From contig NZ_JAOWLE010000001.1 in assembly GCF_025751515.1 (NCBI RefSeq), forward strand, positions 1 through 64,000: DNA of 64,000 nt. Direction: 5' to 3'. The translations under genes and the position numbers were made by a program. This document shows positions 8,193-22,863 of the stretch, piece after piece. The stretch is from Actibacterium sp. XHP0104. GTDB lineage: Bacteria > Pseudomonadota > Alphaproteobacteria > Rhodobacterales > Rhodobacteraceae. How positions within the stretch are numbered: the stretch's first letter is position 1; every line of letters starts with the position of its first letter. Under the pieces are notes generated by a model. It ran no database searches. It worked only from the letters and a program-made list of their open reading frames with translations, and had not been told where the DNA came from.

Positions 8193-10022
8193 ATGCCCTA
8201 TTATCGCTCTCGCACGTCCACGCATGGCCGCAACATGGCCGGCGCGCGCGGGTTGTGGCGTGCCACCGGCATGACCGACAGCGACTTTGGCAAGCCGATC
8301 ATCGCGGTGGTGAACTCTTTCACCCAGTTCGTTCCGGGCCACGTGCACCTGCACGATCTGGGCCAGATGGTCGCGCGCGAGATCGAGGCCGCGGGCGGTA
8401 TCGCCAAGGAATTCAACACCATCGCCGTGGATGACGGCATCGCCATGGGCCATGACGGCATGCTGTATTCGCTGCCCTCGCGCGAATTGATCGCGGATTC
8501 GGTCGAATACATGGTCAACGCCCATTGCGCCGACGCGATGGTCTGTATCTCGAACTGCGACAAGATCACCCCCGGCATGATGATGGCCGCGATGCGCCTG
8601 AACATCCCGGTGATCTTTGTGTCGGGCGGCCCGATGGAGGCCGGCAAGGTCACGATCGACGATCTGGAGAAAGCGCTGGATCTGGTCGATGCCATGGTCG
8701 TGGCGGCCGATGACAGCTATAGCGACGAAGAGGTCGACGCGATCGAAAAGGCGGCCTGTCCGACCTGCGGGTCGTGCTCGGGCATGTTCACCGCCAACTC
8801 GATGAACTGTCTGGCCGAGGCCCTGGGCCTGGCGCTGCCGGGCAATGGCTCGATGCTGGCCACGCATGCCGACCGCAAGGAGCTGTTCCTGCAGGCCGGG
8901 CGCACCATCGTCGACATCACCAAGCGCCATTACGAGGGCGAGGAAATGGGCCTGCTGCCGCGCGAGATCGCGACGTTTGAGGCGTTCGAGAACGCCATGT
9001 CGCTGGACATCGCCATGGGCGGGTCGACCAACACCGTGCTGCACCTGCTGGCCATCGCCCATGAGGGCGAGGTTGATTTCACCATGGCCGATATGGACCG
9101 CCTGTCGCGCAAGGTGCCCTGCCTGTCCAAGGTCGCACCGGCGAAATCCGACGTTCACATGGAGGACGTGCACCGCGCCGGTGGCATCATGGCCATCCTG
9201 GGCGAGCTCTATCGCGGCGGGCTGCTGCATGGCGACGTGCGCACCGTGCATTCCGACACCATGGCCGAGGCCGTGGCCAAGTGGGACATCATCACCGCCA
9301 ATGACGCGTCGGTCGATCAGTTCTATCGCGCCGCGCCGGGTGGTGTGCGCACCACGCAGGCGTTCTCGACCCAGAACCGGTACAAGGAGCTGGACCGCGA
9401 CCGTAAGGGTGGCGTGATCCGCAACGTCGAGAACGCGTTTTCGAAAGACGGCGGTCTGGCGGTTCTGTTCGGCAATATCGCCGAGGACGGCTGTATCGTG
9501 AAAACCGCGGGCGTGGATGAATCGATCCTCACCTTCTCGGGTCCGGCGCGCATCTTTGAAAGCCAGGACGACGCCGTGTCGGGCATTCTGACTGGCAAGG
9601 TGCAGGCGGGCGAGGTTGTGCTGATCCGCTATGAGGGGCCGCGCGGCGGGCCGGGCATGCAAGAGATGCTGTATCCGACCTCGTATCTGAAATCGAAGGG
9701 GCTGGGCGCGCAATGTGCGCTGCTGACCGACGGGCGGTTCTCGGGGGGCACCTCGGGCCTGTCGATCGGGCATGTCTCGCCCGAGGCGGCCGAAGGCGGC
9801 ACGATCGGTCTGGCCGAAACCGGCGATATCATCGAGATCGACATCCCCAACCGCCGTATTCATCTGGCGGTGGACGACACCGAACTGGCCAAGCGCCGTG
9901 CGGTACGCGACGAAAAGGGCTGGCATCCCGAGGAGCCGCGCAAGCGCAAGGTGTCGACCGCGCTGAAAGCCTATGCCGCGATGACCAGCAGTGCCGCCAA
10001 GGGTGCCGTACGTATCCTGTAA
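8193..10022 (+). CDS. ilvD: Dihydroxy-acid dehydratase
   Basis: The 609-residue protein follows E. coli IlvD almost word for word at the N-terminus ([20 protein letters not shown]). It contains the Fe-S cysteine motifs [12 protein letters not shown] and [15 protein letters not shown]. It dehydrates 2,3-dihydroxy-isovalerate and 2,3-dihydroxy-3-methylvalerate in valine and isoleucine synthesis, in the cytoplasm. ATG at 8193 follows the ribosome site AGGAGG (8182-8187); an upstream extension to 8127 is not needed. It is monocistronic and ends at a strong hairpin. Confidence 0.96.
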   Translation: MPYYRSRTSTHGRNMAGARGLWRATGMTDSDFGKPIIAVVNSFTQFVPGHVHLHDLGQMVAREIEAAGGIAKEFNTIAVDDGIAMGHDGMLYSLPSRELIADSVEYMVNAHCADAMVCISNCDKITPGMMMAAMRLNIPVIFVSGGPMEAGKVTIDDLEKALDLVDAMVVAADDSYSDEEVDAIEKAACPTCGSCSGMFTANSMNCLAEALGLALPGNGSMLATHADRKELFLQAGRTIVDITKRHYEGEEMGLLPREIATFEAFENAMSLDIAMGGSTNTVLHLLAIAHEGEVDFTMADMDRLSRKVPCLSKVAPAKSDVHMEDVHRAGGIMAILGELYRGGLLHGDVRTVHSDTMAEAVAKWDIITANDASVDQFYRAAPGGVRTTQAFSTQNRYKELDRDRKGGVIRNVENAFSKDGGLAVLFGNIAEDGCIVKTAGVDESILTFSGPARIFESQDDAVSGILTGKVQAGEVVLIRYEGPRGGPGMQEMLYPTSYLKSKGLGAQCALLTDGRFSGGTSGLSIGHVSPEAAEGGTIGLAETGDIIEIDIPNRRIHLAVDDTELAKRRAVRDEKGWHPEEPRKRKVSTALKAYAAMTSSAAKGAVRIL

Positions 10023-10044
10023 GGGCCTGTAAAGGCAAAAATAT

Positions 10045-10079
10045 CCCCGCGCAGCCTTGGGCCGCGCGGGGTTTCTTTT
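10045..10079. terminator. Probable bidirectional terminator between ilvD and katG
   Basis: The arms CCCCGCGC (10045-10052) and GCGCGGGG (10064-10071) are followed by TTTCTTTT on the plus strand. The bases before the stem (10031-10042) are A-rich, giving a T-rich tail on the minus strand too. It can end both convergent transcripts. Confidence 0.82.
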
Positions 10080-10088
10080 GGGCTGGCC

Positions 10089-12380
<2,292 letters not shown>

Positions 12381-13274
12381 ATGAGTAGGATTTCCATGAA
12401 ACATCTGCGGTATTTCGATGCGTTGGCGCGTCACGGGCATTTCGGCCGGGCGGCGGAAAGCTGTGCAATTTCGCAACCGGCGCTGTCGGTGCAGATTCGC
12501 GAACTTGAGGATCTGATCGGCGCGCCCCTGGTCGAACGGGGCGCGCGCCAGACCCATCTGACCCATCTGGGCAGTCAGTTCGCCACCCGCGCCCGCGCCA
12601 TTCTGGGCGCTGTCGATGAGCTGGAAGACCTGGCGCGGGCCACGCAGGCACAGCTGGCCGGGCGGTTGCGGATCGGGGTGATCCCGACCATCGCGCCCTA
12701 TGTATTGCCGGGGCTGATCAAGGAGCTGACCCGGCGCTATCCGGGCCTTGATCTGCGCCCGCGCGAGGCGGTGACGCAAAAGCTGATCGAGGATCTGATC
12801 GAGGCCCGTCTGGACACGGCGATCGTGGCCCTGCCCATATCCGAACCATCGCTGCACGAGGTGCCATTGTTCGATGAGGAATTCGTGCTGGTGCGCCCGC
12901 TGGCGGATGCCGATCAGCCGGTTCCCGATGCCGCCATGTTGCAGGAAATGAAGCTGTTGCTGCTGGAAGAGGGGCATTGCTTTCGCGATCAGGCCCTTTC
13001 GTTTTGCAAGATGTCACCCTCGGTCGCGCGTGAGATGATGGAGGGCAGCTCTCTGTCGACGCTGGTGCAGATGGTCGGCGCGGGCATCGGGGTGACGCTG
13101 ATCCCCGAAATGGCGGCCCCGATCGAAACGCGCTCGGCCCAGGTGTCGCTGGCGCGGATGCGCGCCCCGCGCCCCACGCGCACCATCGGCATGGTCTGGC
13201 GCAAGACCAACCCGCTGGCCGGGCAATTCACCCAGATCGCGGATATTCTGCGCGATATGGGTGGGGCTGGTTGA
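12381..13274 (+). CDS. oxyR: Hydrogen peroxide-inducible transcription activator OxyR (LysR family)
   Basis: The 297-residue LysR-type regulator has an N-terminal helix-turn-helix (HFGRAAESCAISQPALSVQI) and an effector domain containing EEGHCFRDQALSFC. The two cysteines, residues 200 and 209, keep the spacing of the E. coli OxyR redox pair Cys199/Cys208, which forms a disulfide on oxidation. This separates it from generic LysR proteins. It is divergent from katG. The start could also be the ATG at 12396. Confidence 0.9.
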   Translation: MSRISMKHLRYFDALARHGHFGRAAESCAISQPALSVQIRELEDLIGAPLVERGARQTHLTHLGSQFATRARAILGAVDELEDLARATQAQLAGRLRIGVIPTIAPYVLPGLIKELTRRYPGLDLRPREAVTQKLIEDLIEARLDTAIVALPISEPSLHEVPLFDEEFVLVRPLADADQPVPDAAMLQEMKLLLLEEGHCFRDQALSFCKMSPSVAREMMEGSSLSTLVQMVGAGIGVTLIPEMAAPIETRSAQVSLARMRAPRPTRTIGMVWRKTNPLAGQFTQIADILRDMGGAG

Positions 13275-13302
13275 TCAGGCGCGCGCCGCGCTGTTTTCAA
13301 CG

Positions 13303-13332
13303 GGGTCAGTTATGGCGCGCGCAGCCTGACCC
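13303..13332. terminator. Weak inverted repeat after oxyR
   Basis: GGGTCAG (13303-13309) and CTGACCC (13326-13332) form a 7-bp stem with a 16-nt loop, 30 bases after the oxyR stop. There is no clear T-run, so its role as terminator is tentative. Confidence 0.35.
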
Positions 13333-13338
13333 GCACTA

Positions 13339-13367
13339 TTGCGTGTAATCTCGGATTATTGTTATCC
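13339..13367 (+). promoter_or_regulatory. Candidate promoter for the lipoprotein gene
   Basis: TTGCGT (13339-13344) and TTATCC (13362-13367) are separated by 17 bases in AT-rich DNA about 100 bases before the lipoprotein start. The -10 match is only partial. Confidence 0.3.
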
Positions 13368-13470
13368 TCTGAGGTGTGGGTAAAGGTTTTAGGATTTTGC
13401 CCGAAACCTCCACTCGCAGACGGGCCAAACGTCTCTAAAGAAAATTTCAACGTCAAAAAATGGACGAGAT

Positions 13471-14241
13471 ATGAATTTGATCAGAAACGGCGTTATGGCT
13501 GCTGCCCTGATGCTTGTCAGTGGGTGCTGGCAGGAAGATCCCGAGGCGCGCATTGTTAGGATCCTGGCCGAGAATAGTCCTAGACTTTCGGAGGGTGACA
13601 TCATTCTTGAAGGATGCGAGTTGAGAGTGTCGTCAACGGGATTGAGTTCCTTGGGCATGCATAGCGGACACACCCTGCGTGCTGATTTGGCGCTGTTCAC
13701 CTTGAAACGCTATAAATACAGGGCGGTAAAACCGGATCAGATCGTTCTGATATTCGAAAGAAAGCCGTTCAATGACCGGCTGGTTGACCAAGCGGTCCGT
13801 ATATCAGAGCAGCTTCCTGATACTTTTGAAAGCAGCGAGTCCCGCCTGACCATGCAACAAGGTCAAACGGTTGTGCAGGAAAATCGCATGGCCGTCGAAG
13901 CCGGAGAAGGAATTGATCGCGCGCGTATCGAGGATGTGCTGAGAATGGAGAATGGAAACTTTTCCTTCCGCCTCACATCCGTTGCAGTTGATGGCGAGGA
14001 GATGAAGCCGCACAAGGATGCGCCCGGCTTCTTTGACTTTGCAAGACGGGTAGGGACGCTTTCGGCACCGCAGACGGTGGTGATCTCGTTGCTTTTCACC
14101 GCAGATGGCGTGCAGAGAGAGAACCTGTTGGCAGGGACAGTCACGGTTCCAAGGGAATTGCAGTTCAAAACTGGGTCAGAAGAACAGGCCAAAGAGTTAG
14201 CGAATGCTCTCTATAAATACAGCGCCCGTGCTTGCGACTAA
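13471..14241 (+). CDS. Hypothetical lipoprotein
   Basis: I do not recognise this family. The 256-residue product begins with a short basic and hydrophobic leader ending in VSGC, a lipobox with Cys19, so it should be lipid-anchored in the inner or outer membrane. The mature part is soluble, mixed alpha/beta in appearance, and has a few further cysteines (for example in EGCEL and near the C-terminus, SARACD). GGACGAG at 13462-13468 is a plausible ribosome site. Codon use and base composition look AT-richer than the neighbours, which suggests a gene acquired by transfer or under relaxed selection. It stands alone between oxyR and the thi riboswitch. Confidence 0.72.
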   Translation: MNLIRNGVMAAALMLVSGCWQEDPEARIVRILAENSPRLSEGDIILEGCELRVSSTGLSSLGMHSGHTLRADLALFTLKRYKYRAVKPDQIVLIFERKPFNDRLVDQAVRISEQLPDTFESSESRLTMQQGQTVVQENRMAVEAGEGIDRARIEDVLRMENGNFSFRLTSVAVDGEEMKPHKDAPGFFDFARRVGTLSAPQTVVISLLFTADGVQRENLLAGTVTVPRELQFKTGSEEQAKELANALYKYSARACD

Positions 14242-14352
14242 CGGCGGACAACACCGGCGCCCCGTTTTCATCGGGCTGTATGGAGCGGGAGGGATTGCTG
14301 GATCGGGCTTTTCCCGTTGACAGCCAAGCGATGCATTCGGATAGTGCCCTCA

Positions 14353-17302
<2,950 letters not shown>

Positions 17303-17313
<11 letters not shown>

Positions 17314-17500
17314 TCTGAACGGGGCACAGGTGATCACGCAGGCCCGCACGCTGGCCGCGCTGATCGACGAACAAGGCTTTGCCGCAGAGGTGGTTGCCAC
17401 GGCGGTGAGGGGTGAATTCGTGCCGCGCTCGGCCCGGGCCGACACGCCTCTGGCGCCGGGCGACCGGGTCGAGGTTCTGTCACCGATGCAGGGGGGCTGA
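17303..17500 (+). CDS. thiS: Sulfur carrier protein ThiS
   Basis: The 65-residue ubiquitin-like protein begins MQIDLNG and ends in the diglycine MQGG, the site that is adenylated and thiocarboxylated for thiazole formation. It lies between thiO and thiG. The adenylating enzyme ThiF is not in this operon and must be supplied from elsewhere. Confidence 0.92.
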
Positions 17501-17503
17501 GGG

Positions 17504-18262
17504 ATGTTCTATGGCGTTGATCTGAACAGCCGGCTGATGCTGGGCACCGCGCAATACCCGTCACCGCAGGTGCTGCGCGACGCGATCACGGCCTCGGGGG
17601 CCGAGGTCATCACCGTGTCGCTGCGCCGCGAGGGGCCCGAGGGCGCGGGGTTTCGCGACATCCTGCGCGACAGCGGCTGCCGCATCCTGCCCAACACCGC
17701 CGGCTGCCATAGCGTGCGCGAGGCCGTCACCACCGCCCATATGGCGCGCGAGCTGTTCGGCACGACCTGGATCAAGCTTGAGGTGATCGGCCATGCCGAC
17801 ACGTTGCAGCCCGACCCGTTTGCGCTGGTCGAGGCGGCGCGGATTCTGTGTGTCGACGGGTTCGAGGTGTTTCCCTACACGACCGAAGACCTGATCGTGG
17901 GCGAAAAGCTGATCGAGGCGGGGTGCCGGGTGCTGATGCCCTGGGGCGCGCCGATCGGGTCGGGGCAGGGGCTGCGCCATGTCGAGGCGCTGCGCACGAT
18001 GCGGGCGCATTTCGCGTCTGTGCCTTTGGTAGTCGACGCGGGGATCGGTGCGCCCAGCCAGGCCATGCTGGCGATGGAGATGGGCTTTGACGCGGTGCTG
18101 CTGAACACCGCCGTGGCCCGCGCGCTGGACCCGGTGACTATGGCGCGCGCCTTTGGTCAGGCCGTGGCGGCGGGGCAGGCGGCGTGCCAGGCCGGGCTGA
18201 TGCCCCGGCGTGACATGGCGCAGGCCTCGACCCCGATCTTTGGCATGGCGGAACTGGCATGA
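17504..18262 (+). CDS. thiG: Thiazole synthase ThiG
   Basis: The 252-residue TIM-barrel enzyme condenses deoxyxylulose phosphate, iminoglycine and ThiS thiocarboxylate into the thiazole phosphate. Recognisable blocks are [26 protein letters not shown], the Schiff-base lysine region TWIKLEVIG, and [12 protein letters not shown]. It follows thiS by three bases and overlaps thiE (ATGA). Together with ThiO and ThiS it makes the thiazole half of thiamin. Confidence 0.95.
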   Translation: MFYGVDLNSRLMLGTAQYPSPQVLRDAITASGAEVITVSLRREGPEGAGFRDILRDSGCRILPNTAGCHSVREAVTTAHMARELFGTTWIKLEVIGHADTLQPDPFALVEAARILCVDGFEVFPYTTEDLIVGEKLIEAGCRVLMPWGAPIGSGQGLRHVEALRTMRAHFASVPLVVDAGIGAPSQAMLAMEMGFDAVLLNTAVARALDPVTMARAFGQAVAAGQAACQAGLMPRRDMAQASTPIFGMAELA

Positions 18263-18867
18263 GGGCGCTTGACCCGTTCTACCTGATCGTGGGTGATGCC
18301 GATCTTTTGGATCGGCTGGTGCCGCTGGGCGTGCGGCTGGTGCAGCTGCGGATCAAGGACCGCTCGCCGGCCGATATCCGCGCCCAGATCATGCGCGCAC
18401 AGGCCACTTGTGCCGCGCATGGCGCGCAGCTGGTGGTGAATGACTATTGGGAGATCGCGCTGGAACTGGGCTGCGATTTCGTTCACCTGGGCCAAGAGGA
18501 CATGGACAGCGCCGATTTCGACGCGCTGCGGCGGGCCGGTATGCGCTTTGGCCTGTCGACCCATGACGAGGCCGAGCTGGATCACGCCCTGGCGCTGAGC
18601 CCGGCCTATGTGGCCTTGGGGCCGGTTTATCCGACGCTGTTGAAACAGATGAAATGGGGGGCGCAGGGGCTGGACCGGGTGCGCCAATGGAAGGCGCGCG
18701 CCGGGAAGGTGCCGCTGGTGGGGATCGGCGGGCTGGTGCCCGAGCGCCTGCCGGGGCTGTTTGCCGCCGGGGCCGACTGTGCCGCCGTTGTCACCGATAT
18801 CGCGCAGGCCACCGACCCCGAGGCGCGCTGCCGCGAGTGGATCGCCGCCACGCGGTGCGCGGCGTGA
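18259..18867 (+). CDS. thiE: Thiamine phosphate synthase ThiE
   Basis: The 202-residue TIM-barrel protein joins HMP-pyrophosphate to thiazole phosphate. Family blocks are [43 protein letters not shown] and [17 protein letters not shown] stands where many ThiE proteins have a PTxTK-type loop, a small departure. The start overlaps the thiG stop, and the stop overlaps the GTG start of thiD. Confidence 0.92.
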   Translation: MRALDPFYLIVGDADLLDRLVPLGVRLVQLRIKDRSPADIRAQIMRAQATCAAHGAQLVVNDYWEIALELGCDFVHLGQEDMDSADFDALRRAGMRFGLSTHDEAELDHALALSPAYVALGPVYPTLLKQMKWGAQGLDRVRQWKARAGKVPLVGIGGLVPERLPGLFAAGADCAAVVTDIAQATDPEARCREWIAATRCAA

Positions 18868-19592
18868 CCGCGACAGTCCTTTGCATCGGCGGCATGGATT
18901 CCAGCGGCGGTGCGGGGCTGTTGCGCGATGCGGAAGCGGTGGCCAAGGCAGGGGCTGCGGTTCGCGTGGCGGTCACGGCTGTCACCGCGCAGGATGATCG
19001 CGCCGTCACGGCCCTTCACCCGGTGCCGCCCGATGTGGTTTCGGTACAGATTGCGGCTGCAGGGCGGGTTAGTGCGGTCAAGACCGGGATGCTGTGTAAC
19101 GCGGGCATCGTCGAGGCCATCGCCAAGGCCCTGCCGCCCGCGCCGCTGATCATCGACCCGGTGATCGCGGCCAGTTCGGGGCGGGCGTTGCTGGATGACG
19201 AGGGTATTGACCGGATGCTGTCGCAGCTGCTGCCGCGCGCCGTGCTGCTGACGCCGAACCTGCCGGAACTGAACCTGTTGGGCCGTCATATAGGTCTGCC
19301 CGAGGGGGCCGAGGACGCCTGTGTTGCGGCGCTGATCCGGCGCGGCTGCGGGGCGGTTCTGGTCAAGGGCGGGCATGGCCCCGCGCGGCCCGTGGTCGAA
19401 GACCGGCTTTATCTGCCCGATCAGCCGCCGATTGCCTTTCCCAGCCCCCGGATCGCGGTTGCCCTGCGCGGCACGGGTTGTTTCCTCGCCAGCGCCATCG
19501 CCGCGCATCTGGCTGCCGGGCGTGATCTGACAGGCGCAGTGGATGCGGCGCGGGCACAGTCGCAGCGCCGTTTCGAGACCGCCGCCGCATAA
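18864..19592 (+). CDS. thiD: Hydroxymethylpyrimidine/phosphomethylpyrimidine kinase ThiD
   Basis: The 242-residue ribokinase-fold enzyme starts with GTG at 18864, overlapping the thiE stop. It has the substrate motif GGMDSSGGAGL, the block AVKTGMLCN, and PNLPELNLL. The catalytic anion hole, usually GTGD/GTGC, appears as RGTGCFLASAI. It phosphorylates HMP-P to the pyrophosphate used by ThiE. It is the last gene of the operon and is followed by a strong hairpin. Confidence 0.93.
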   Translation: MTATVLCIGGMDSSGGAGLLRDAEAVAKAGAAVRVAVTAVTAQDDRAVTALHPVPPDVVSVQIAAAGRVSAVKTGMLCNAGIVEAIAKALPPAPLIIDPVIAASSGRALLDDEGIDRMLSQLLPRAVLLTPNLPELNLLGRHIGLPEGAEDACVAALIRRGCGAVLVKGGHGPARPVVEDRLYLPDQPPIAFPSPRIAVALRGTGCFLASAIAAHLAAGRDLTGAVDAARAQSQRRFETAAA

Positions 19593-19596
19593 GAAA

Positions 19597-19625
19597 ACCG
19601 CGCCTTTCGGGCTGAAAGGCGCGGT
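19597..19625. terminator. Terminator after thiD, convergent with the PstS/OmpA gene
   Basis: A perfect 11-bp stem, ACCGCGCCTTT (19597-19607) and AAAGGCGCGGT (19615-19625), has a 7-nt loop. The AAAA before it gives a T-tract for the minus-strand gene as well, so it probably serves both directions. Confidence 0.8.
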
Positions 19626-19648
19626 CGATGGTTCTTTATGGGGCGTGT

Positions 19649-21718
19649 TTACCCCGATGCCTGACCCTTGCGGATCCAGATCTCGACCCGGCGGTTCAGC
19701 GCGCGGCCGTCATCTGTGTCATTGCAGGTCGAGGGCGCCAGCGGGCCAAACCCCATCACCTTGAAGTTCAGCCCGTTCAGGCTGCCCTCGGCGGCGGTGT
19801 TGATCTCGTTCAGCACCTGGCTGGCGCGGCTGATCGACAGCGACTGGTTCTTGTTGAACAGGCCGACCGAGTCGGTAAAGCCGACCAGCGTCACCTCGGT
19901 GCCTTCGGGAAGGTCCTTGAGATACTGAACCAGGCGCGGCAGCTCGTCGCGGGCCTTTTCATCCATCCGGGACGAACCCATGCGGAAGCGGAAGGTCGTC
20001 GACAGGCGGTCATGCTGGGCCATCTCGGCCAGCATCTCGCTGATGGCGTTCTGCTCGGCACGGGTGCCGGCCTTGGTGTTTTCCAGGCTGACGGCGCGGG
20101 CATCGGTCTCTGACTGGGTGCGGCGCGCCACGTCGAGGTTGATAAAGCCCGATTTGGCGATCATCGCGTCGGCATTTTCCGACACCGCATATTCAAGGAA
20201 CTGGGCGGCTTCGGCATCCAGGTTGTCGGCGCGGTTGTAAAGATACAGACGGCGGCTGAGCAGGTATTCCTCGGTTTTGGCCGAGAAGGCATCCGGCACC
20301 GAGGGGATGCCGCAGGCATTGACCAGCGTCACCGGTTTGGTGCCGGTCTGGAAGGCATAGCCGACATAACCGATGGCATTGGGGTCGGCCTGAACCTGGG
20401 CGGCCATATCCGCGTCGCTTTCGACAACCGTCTGACGGTTGTTCTTGCCGGCGCCTTTGCCGTCAAAGATGCGCTCTTCGAAAAAGCTGCGGCTGGCGGT
20501 TTCGGGGGCCATGGTCAGCACGTTGATCGGGGCATCGCTGCCGCCAAGCTGTGACCAGTTGGTGATCAGGCCGCTATAGATGCCTTTCAGATCTTCGGTC
20601 GAGATCTGGGCGATGGCGTTATCGGGATGGGTGACGATCACCAGGTTGTCCAGCGCGATCACGCGTTCTTGGTCGGCGCCGTCGATGTCACCGGCGCCCG
20701 CGTTTTGCAGCAGCTGCACCTCGTAGGGGCGAATGCGGCGCGAGGCCATGGCGATCTGGGCTTCGCCGGCCAGCAGGGCCTGGAAGGCCTGCTCGGTCGA
20801 GGTCGAGGCCACAAGATAGGACCCCAGATTGTCGCCATTGCCGTTGTCGCCGATCAGGCTGGCAACCGCTCCGCCCTGTTCAGGCTGGTCGGTCATCTTG
20901 ACGGCCGCGTTTTTCGAGGCGGCATAGCCGCTCATCAGCAGCGGCATCATGTTCTCGCCGATCAGCTCGGAACCCGAGATGGTATAGTTGATCTCGATCG
21001 GGGCGCTGTCATCGGCCTGGGCGGTTTCAAGGATCTCGCCGCCCACGGCGGGGCAGGCGGGGCCTTCGCAGCTGACGGTGCTGGCACTGACGCGCAGTTC
21101 ACCCAGGTTGGTGCGAATGACGTATTTGCCGTTGGTGATATCGACCAGGTCGCCGACGAATTTCAGGTCGCCGTCAAACGAGGTCAGCGTCACGCGGATA
21201 TCGTCGACGTCGCGGGGCTTGAGCTCTTCTTCCTGAGCCGGTTCAAGCGAGGCCACGTCGACCTTGGGGCAGGGCTCGCCCTCGCAGGTTACGCTGTTGG
21301 TCTGGATTTGCAGGTCGCCCAGCTGGGTGCGGACGATATAGTTGCCGTCGGTGATGGCGATCAGTTCGCCTTCGAATTTCAGCGCGCCATCGAACGATTG
21401 CAGCGTCACCGGCCCGCTGACGAATTCGGCCGGGGCGGCGGGTTGCGCGGCGGGCTGGGCCTCGGCCGCGGCCAGGTCGGGGCAGGCGTCGCCCGCACAG
21501 GTCACCCCGGCAGAGCCGATGCTGATATTCCCGAGATTGGTCTTGATGATGTAGTGGTCATCCTGGAAGTCGATGAACTCACCGACGAATTTCAGGGTGC
21601 CGTCCGTCGATTGGAGCGTGATCTCGGATGCCAGTGCGGCGGAAGGCAGGGACATTGCCCCGAGGATCGTGGTTGTCCTCAAGGCGCGTTTGACGGTGCC
21701 AATAGTGACCAATTTCAC
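19649..21718 (-). CDS. Periplasmic PstS-like substrate-binding protein with OmpA C-terminal domain and three Cys-pair repeats
   Basis: The 689-residue exported protein has a signal peptide to about residue 31 (SAALAS). Three repeats at about 33-83, 103-153 and 176-224 share the pattern SxDGxLKFxGE...YxIxTxLG...VxCxGxxCP, each with a cysteine pair. Residues 243-530 resemble a PstS-type phosphate-binding fold (YTISGSELIG, GLITNWSQLGG, GYVGYAF). Residues 575-687 are an OmpA peptidoglycan-binding domain with GFTDSVGLFNKNQSLSISRA and NRRVEIW. The GTG start at 21718 follows GAGGAGA; a frame to 21868 lacks support. The OmpA domain should hold the sensor-like region at the cell wall. The ligand is not known. 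Confidence 0.82.
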   Translation of the reverse strand: MKLVTIGTVKRALRTTTILGAMSLPSAALASEITLQSTDGTLKFVGEFIDFQDDHYIIKTNLGNISIGSAGVTCAGDACPDLAAAEAQPAAQPAAPAEFVSGPVTLQSFDGALKFEGELIAITDGNYIVRTQLGDLQIQTNSVTCEGEPCPKVDVASLEPAQEEELKPRDVDDIRVTLTSFDGDLKFVGDLVDITNGKYVIRTNLGELRVSASTVSCEGPACPAVGGEILETAQADDSAPIEINYTISGSELIGENMMPLLMSGYAASKNAAVKMTDQPEQGGAVASLIGDNGNGDNLGSYLVASTSTEQAFQALLAGEAQIAMASRRIRPYEVQLLQNAGAGDIDGADQERVIALDNLVIVTHPDNAIAQISTEDLKGIYSGLITNWSQLGGSDAPINVLTMAPETASRSFFEERIFDGKGAGKNNRQTVVESDADMAAQVQADPNAIGYVGYAFQTGTKPVTLVNACGIPSVPDAFSAKTEEYLLSRRLYLYNRADNLDAEAAQFLEYAVSENADAMIAKSGFINLDVARRTQSETDARAVSLENTKAGTRAEQNAISEMLAEMAQHDRLSTTFRFRMGSSRMDEKARDELPRLVQYLKDLPEGTEVTLVGFTDSVGLFNKNQSLSISRASQVLNEINTAAEGSLNGLNFKVMGFGPLAPSTCNDTDDGRALNRRVEIWIRKGQASG

Positions 21719-22190
21719 AGCGGTCTCCTCTTTTTCGATTTCTGCGCTGACACAACTCTTGGATGAACTGGTCGAGGCGCAGACCGCAGCCGGTGATGTT
21801 CGATACAAAGTCTTCAAATCCGAAGATGCGCTTGTTGATATGAATGATGTGTGGACAAAATTAGGCAATATTCAGGCATTGTTTCCGGGGCTGCGTTTTG
21901 GGCACATTTCGCTGACACAATCCGGCTTTTCAGACCTTTAGGGCGCAACCAAAGCGGGTTTTCTGTTCAAAACGGCGATCAAAACACCCCATAAGTGGTT
22001 GTTTCATGGCCAAATGCACAACAATCCGGCCTGGCGGTTCCAAACTGTCCATAATTTGTCATGAAAAATCTCATTTCTGCCATAGAACCACCGGCTTCGA
22101 ACCTATTCTCGATATCCAAGCACTTCTACCGGTGCGTGTAGTCGCACTTCGTTTCACCGTGTCCTAGGACAATAAAACTGGGAGATCCCC
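21719..22190. other. Intergenic region, no gene supported
   Basis: These 472 bases separate two divergent exported-protein genes and look AT-richer than the coding DNA around them. It must contain both promoters. A plus-strand open stretch reaches 21941 with no convincing start or ribosome site. I see no riboswitch, tRNA or strong hairpin. Confidence 0.6.
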
Positions 22191-22850
22191 ATGCACATTG
22201 CGTCGCGTTTCGCTTTCCGTATCGTTGCCGGTCTGGGCCTGGCAGCCAGCCTTTCAATGCCTGCATCGGCCCAGGATGTCTTTATCACCCAGGAACTGCC
22301 GTTCTTTGAATTCGACAATGGCGAAGAGTTCCACGTCATCGAGCGCGATCAGAACACCGATGCGGTCATCCCCGAGGCCTTTGCCAAGACCTCGCGCCCG
22401 TGCCCGCCGTTCTGTGTGCAGCCGATGGAGGCCGCAGAAGGTGTTGAAACCATCGGCGAGCTGGAGCTGCTGCAATTCCTGGACGAGCATGTCGAGAAGG
22501 GCACCGGTGCGCTGATCGATGCGCGGGTGGAATCCTGGTATCGCGGGGGCACGATCCCCGGCTCGATCAACCTGGCCTTCAACCTGTTTGAAAACCCCGA
22601 AGAGAACCCGTTCCTGGTGCCCGTGCTGCAACTGCTGGGCGGGGTTCAGGCCGCGGACGGCACCTGGGATTTCACCGAGGCGAAAGATCTTGCCCTGTTC
22701 TGCAACGGGCCCTGGTGCGGGCAGTCGCCGCGCGCCATTCGCAACCTGATCTCGGTGGGCTATCCGCCCGAGAAGCTGCGCTATTACCGCGGCGGCATGC
22801 AGGCCTGGCTGGCCCTTGGTCTGTCGGTTCACGTGCCGGGTAACAGCTAA
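22191..22850 (+). CDS. Periplasmic rhodanese-like domain protein
   Basis: The 219-residue protein has a signal peptide ending near ASAQD (residue 28). A CPPFC motif lies near residue 66. The rhodanese domain follows, with ALIDARVESWYRGGTIPGSI and the active-site loop FCNGPWCGQSPRA, then YYRGGMQAW near the end. Two cysteines flank the loop. Rhodanese domains move sulfane sulfur or sense thiol state; here it acts in the periplasm. AACTGGGAG before the start is a fair ribosome site. It is followed at 13 bases by a small secreted protein, probably in one operon. Confidence 0.82.
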   Translation: MHIASRFAFRIVAGLGLAASLSMPASAQDVFITQELPFFEFDNGEEFHVIERDQNTDAVIPEAFAKTSRPCPPFCVQPMEAAEGVETIGELELLQFLDEHVEKGTGALIDARVESWYRGGTIPGSINLAFNLFENPEENPFLVPVLQLLGGVQAADGTWDFTEAKDLALFCNGPWCGQSPRAIRNLISVGYPPEKLRYYRGGMQAWLALGLSVHVPGNS

Positions 22851-22863
22851 GGAAGTTGGGAAC

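Noticed and set aside
13359-13559. A 66-codon plus-strand frame before and over the lipoprotein start
   Set aside because: It overlaps the signal peptide in another frame and has no ribosome site; the lipobox frame is better supported.
21573-21941. A plus-strand frame reaching from the PstS-OmpA gene into the spacer
   Set aside because: Its start lies inside the opposite gene. From 21760 on it reads somewhat protein-like but has no good start or ribosome site, so I do not call a gene, though a decayed fragment is possible.
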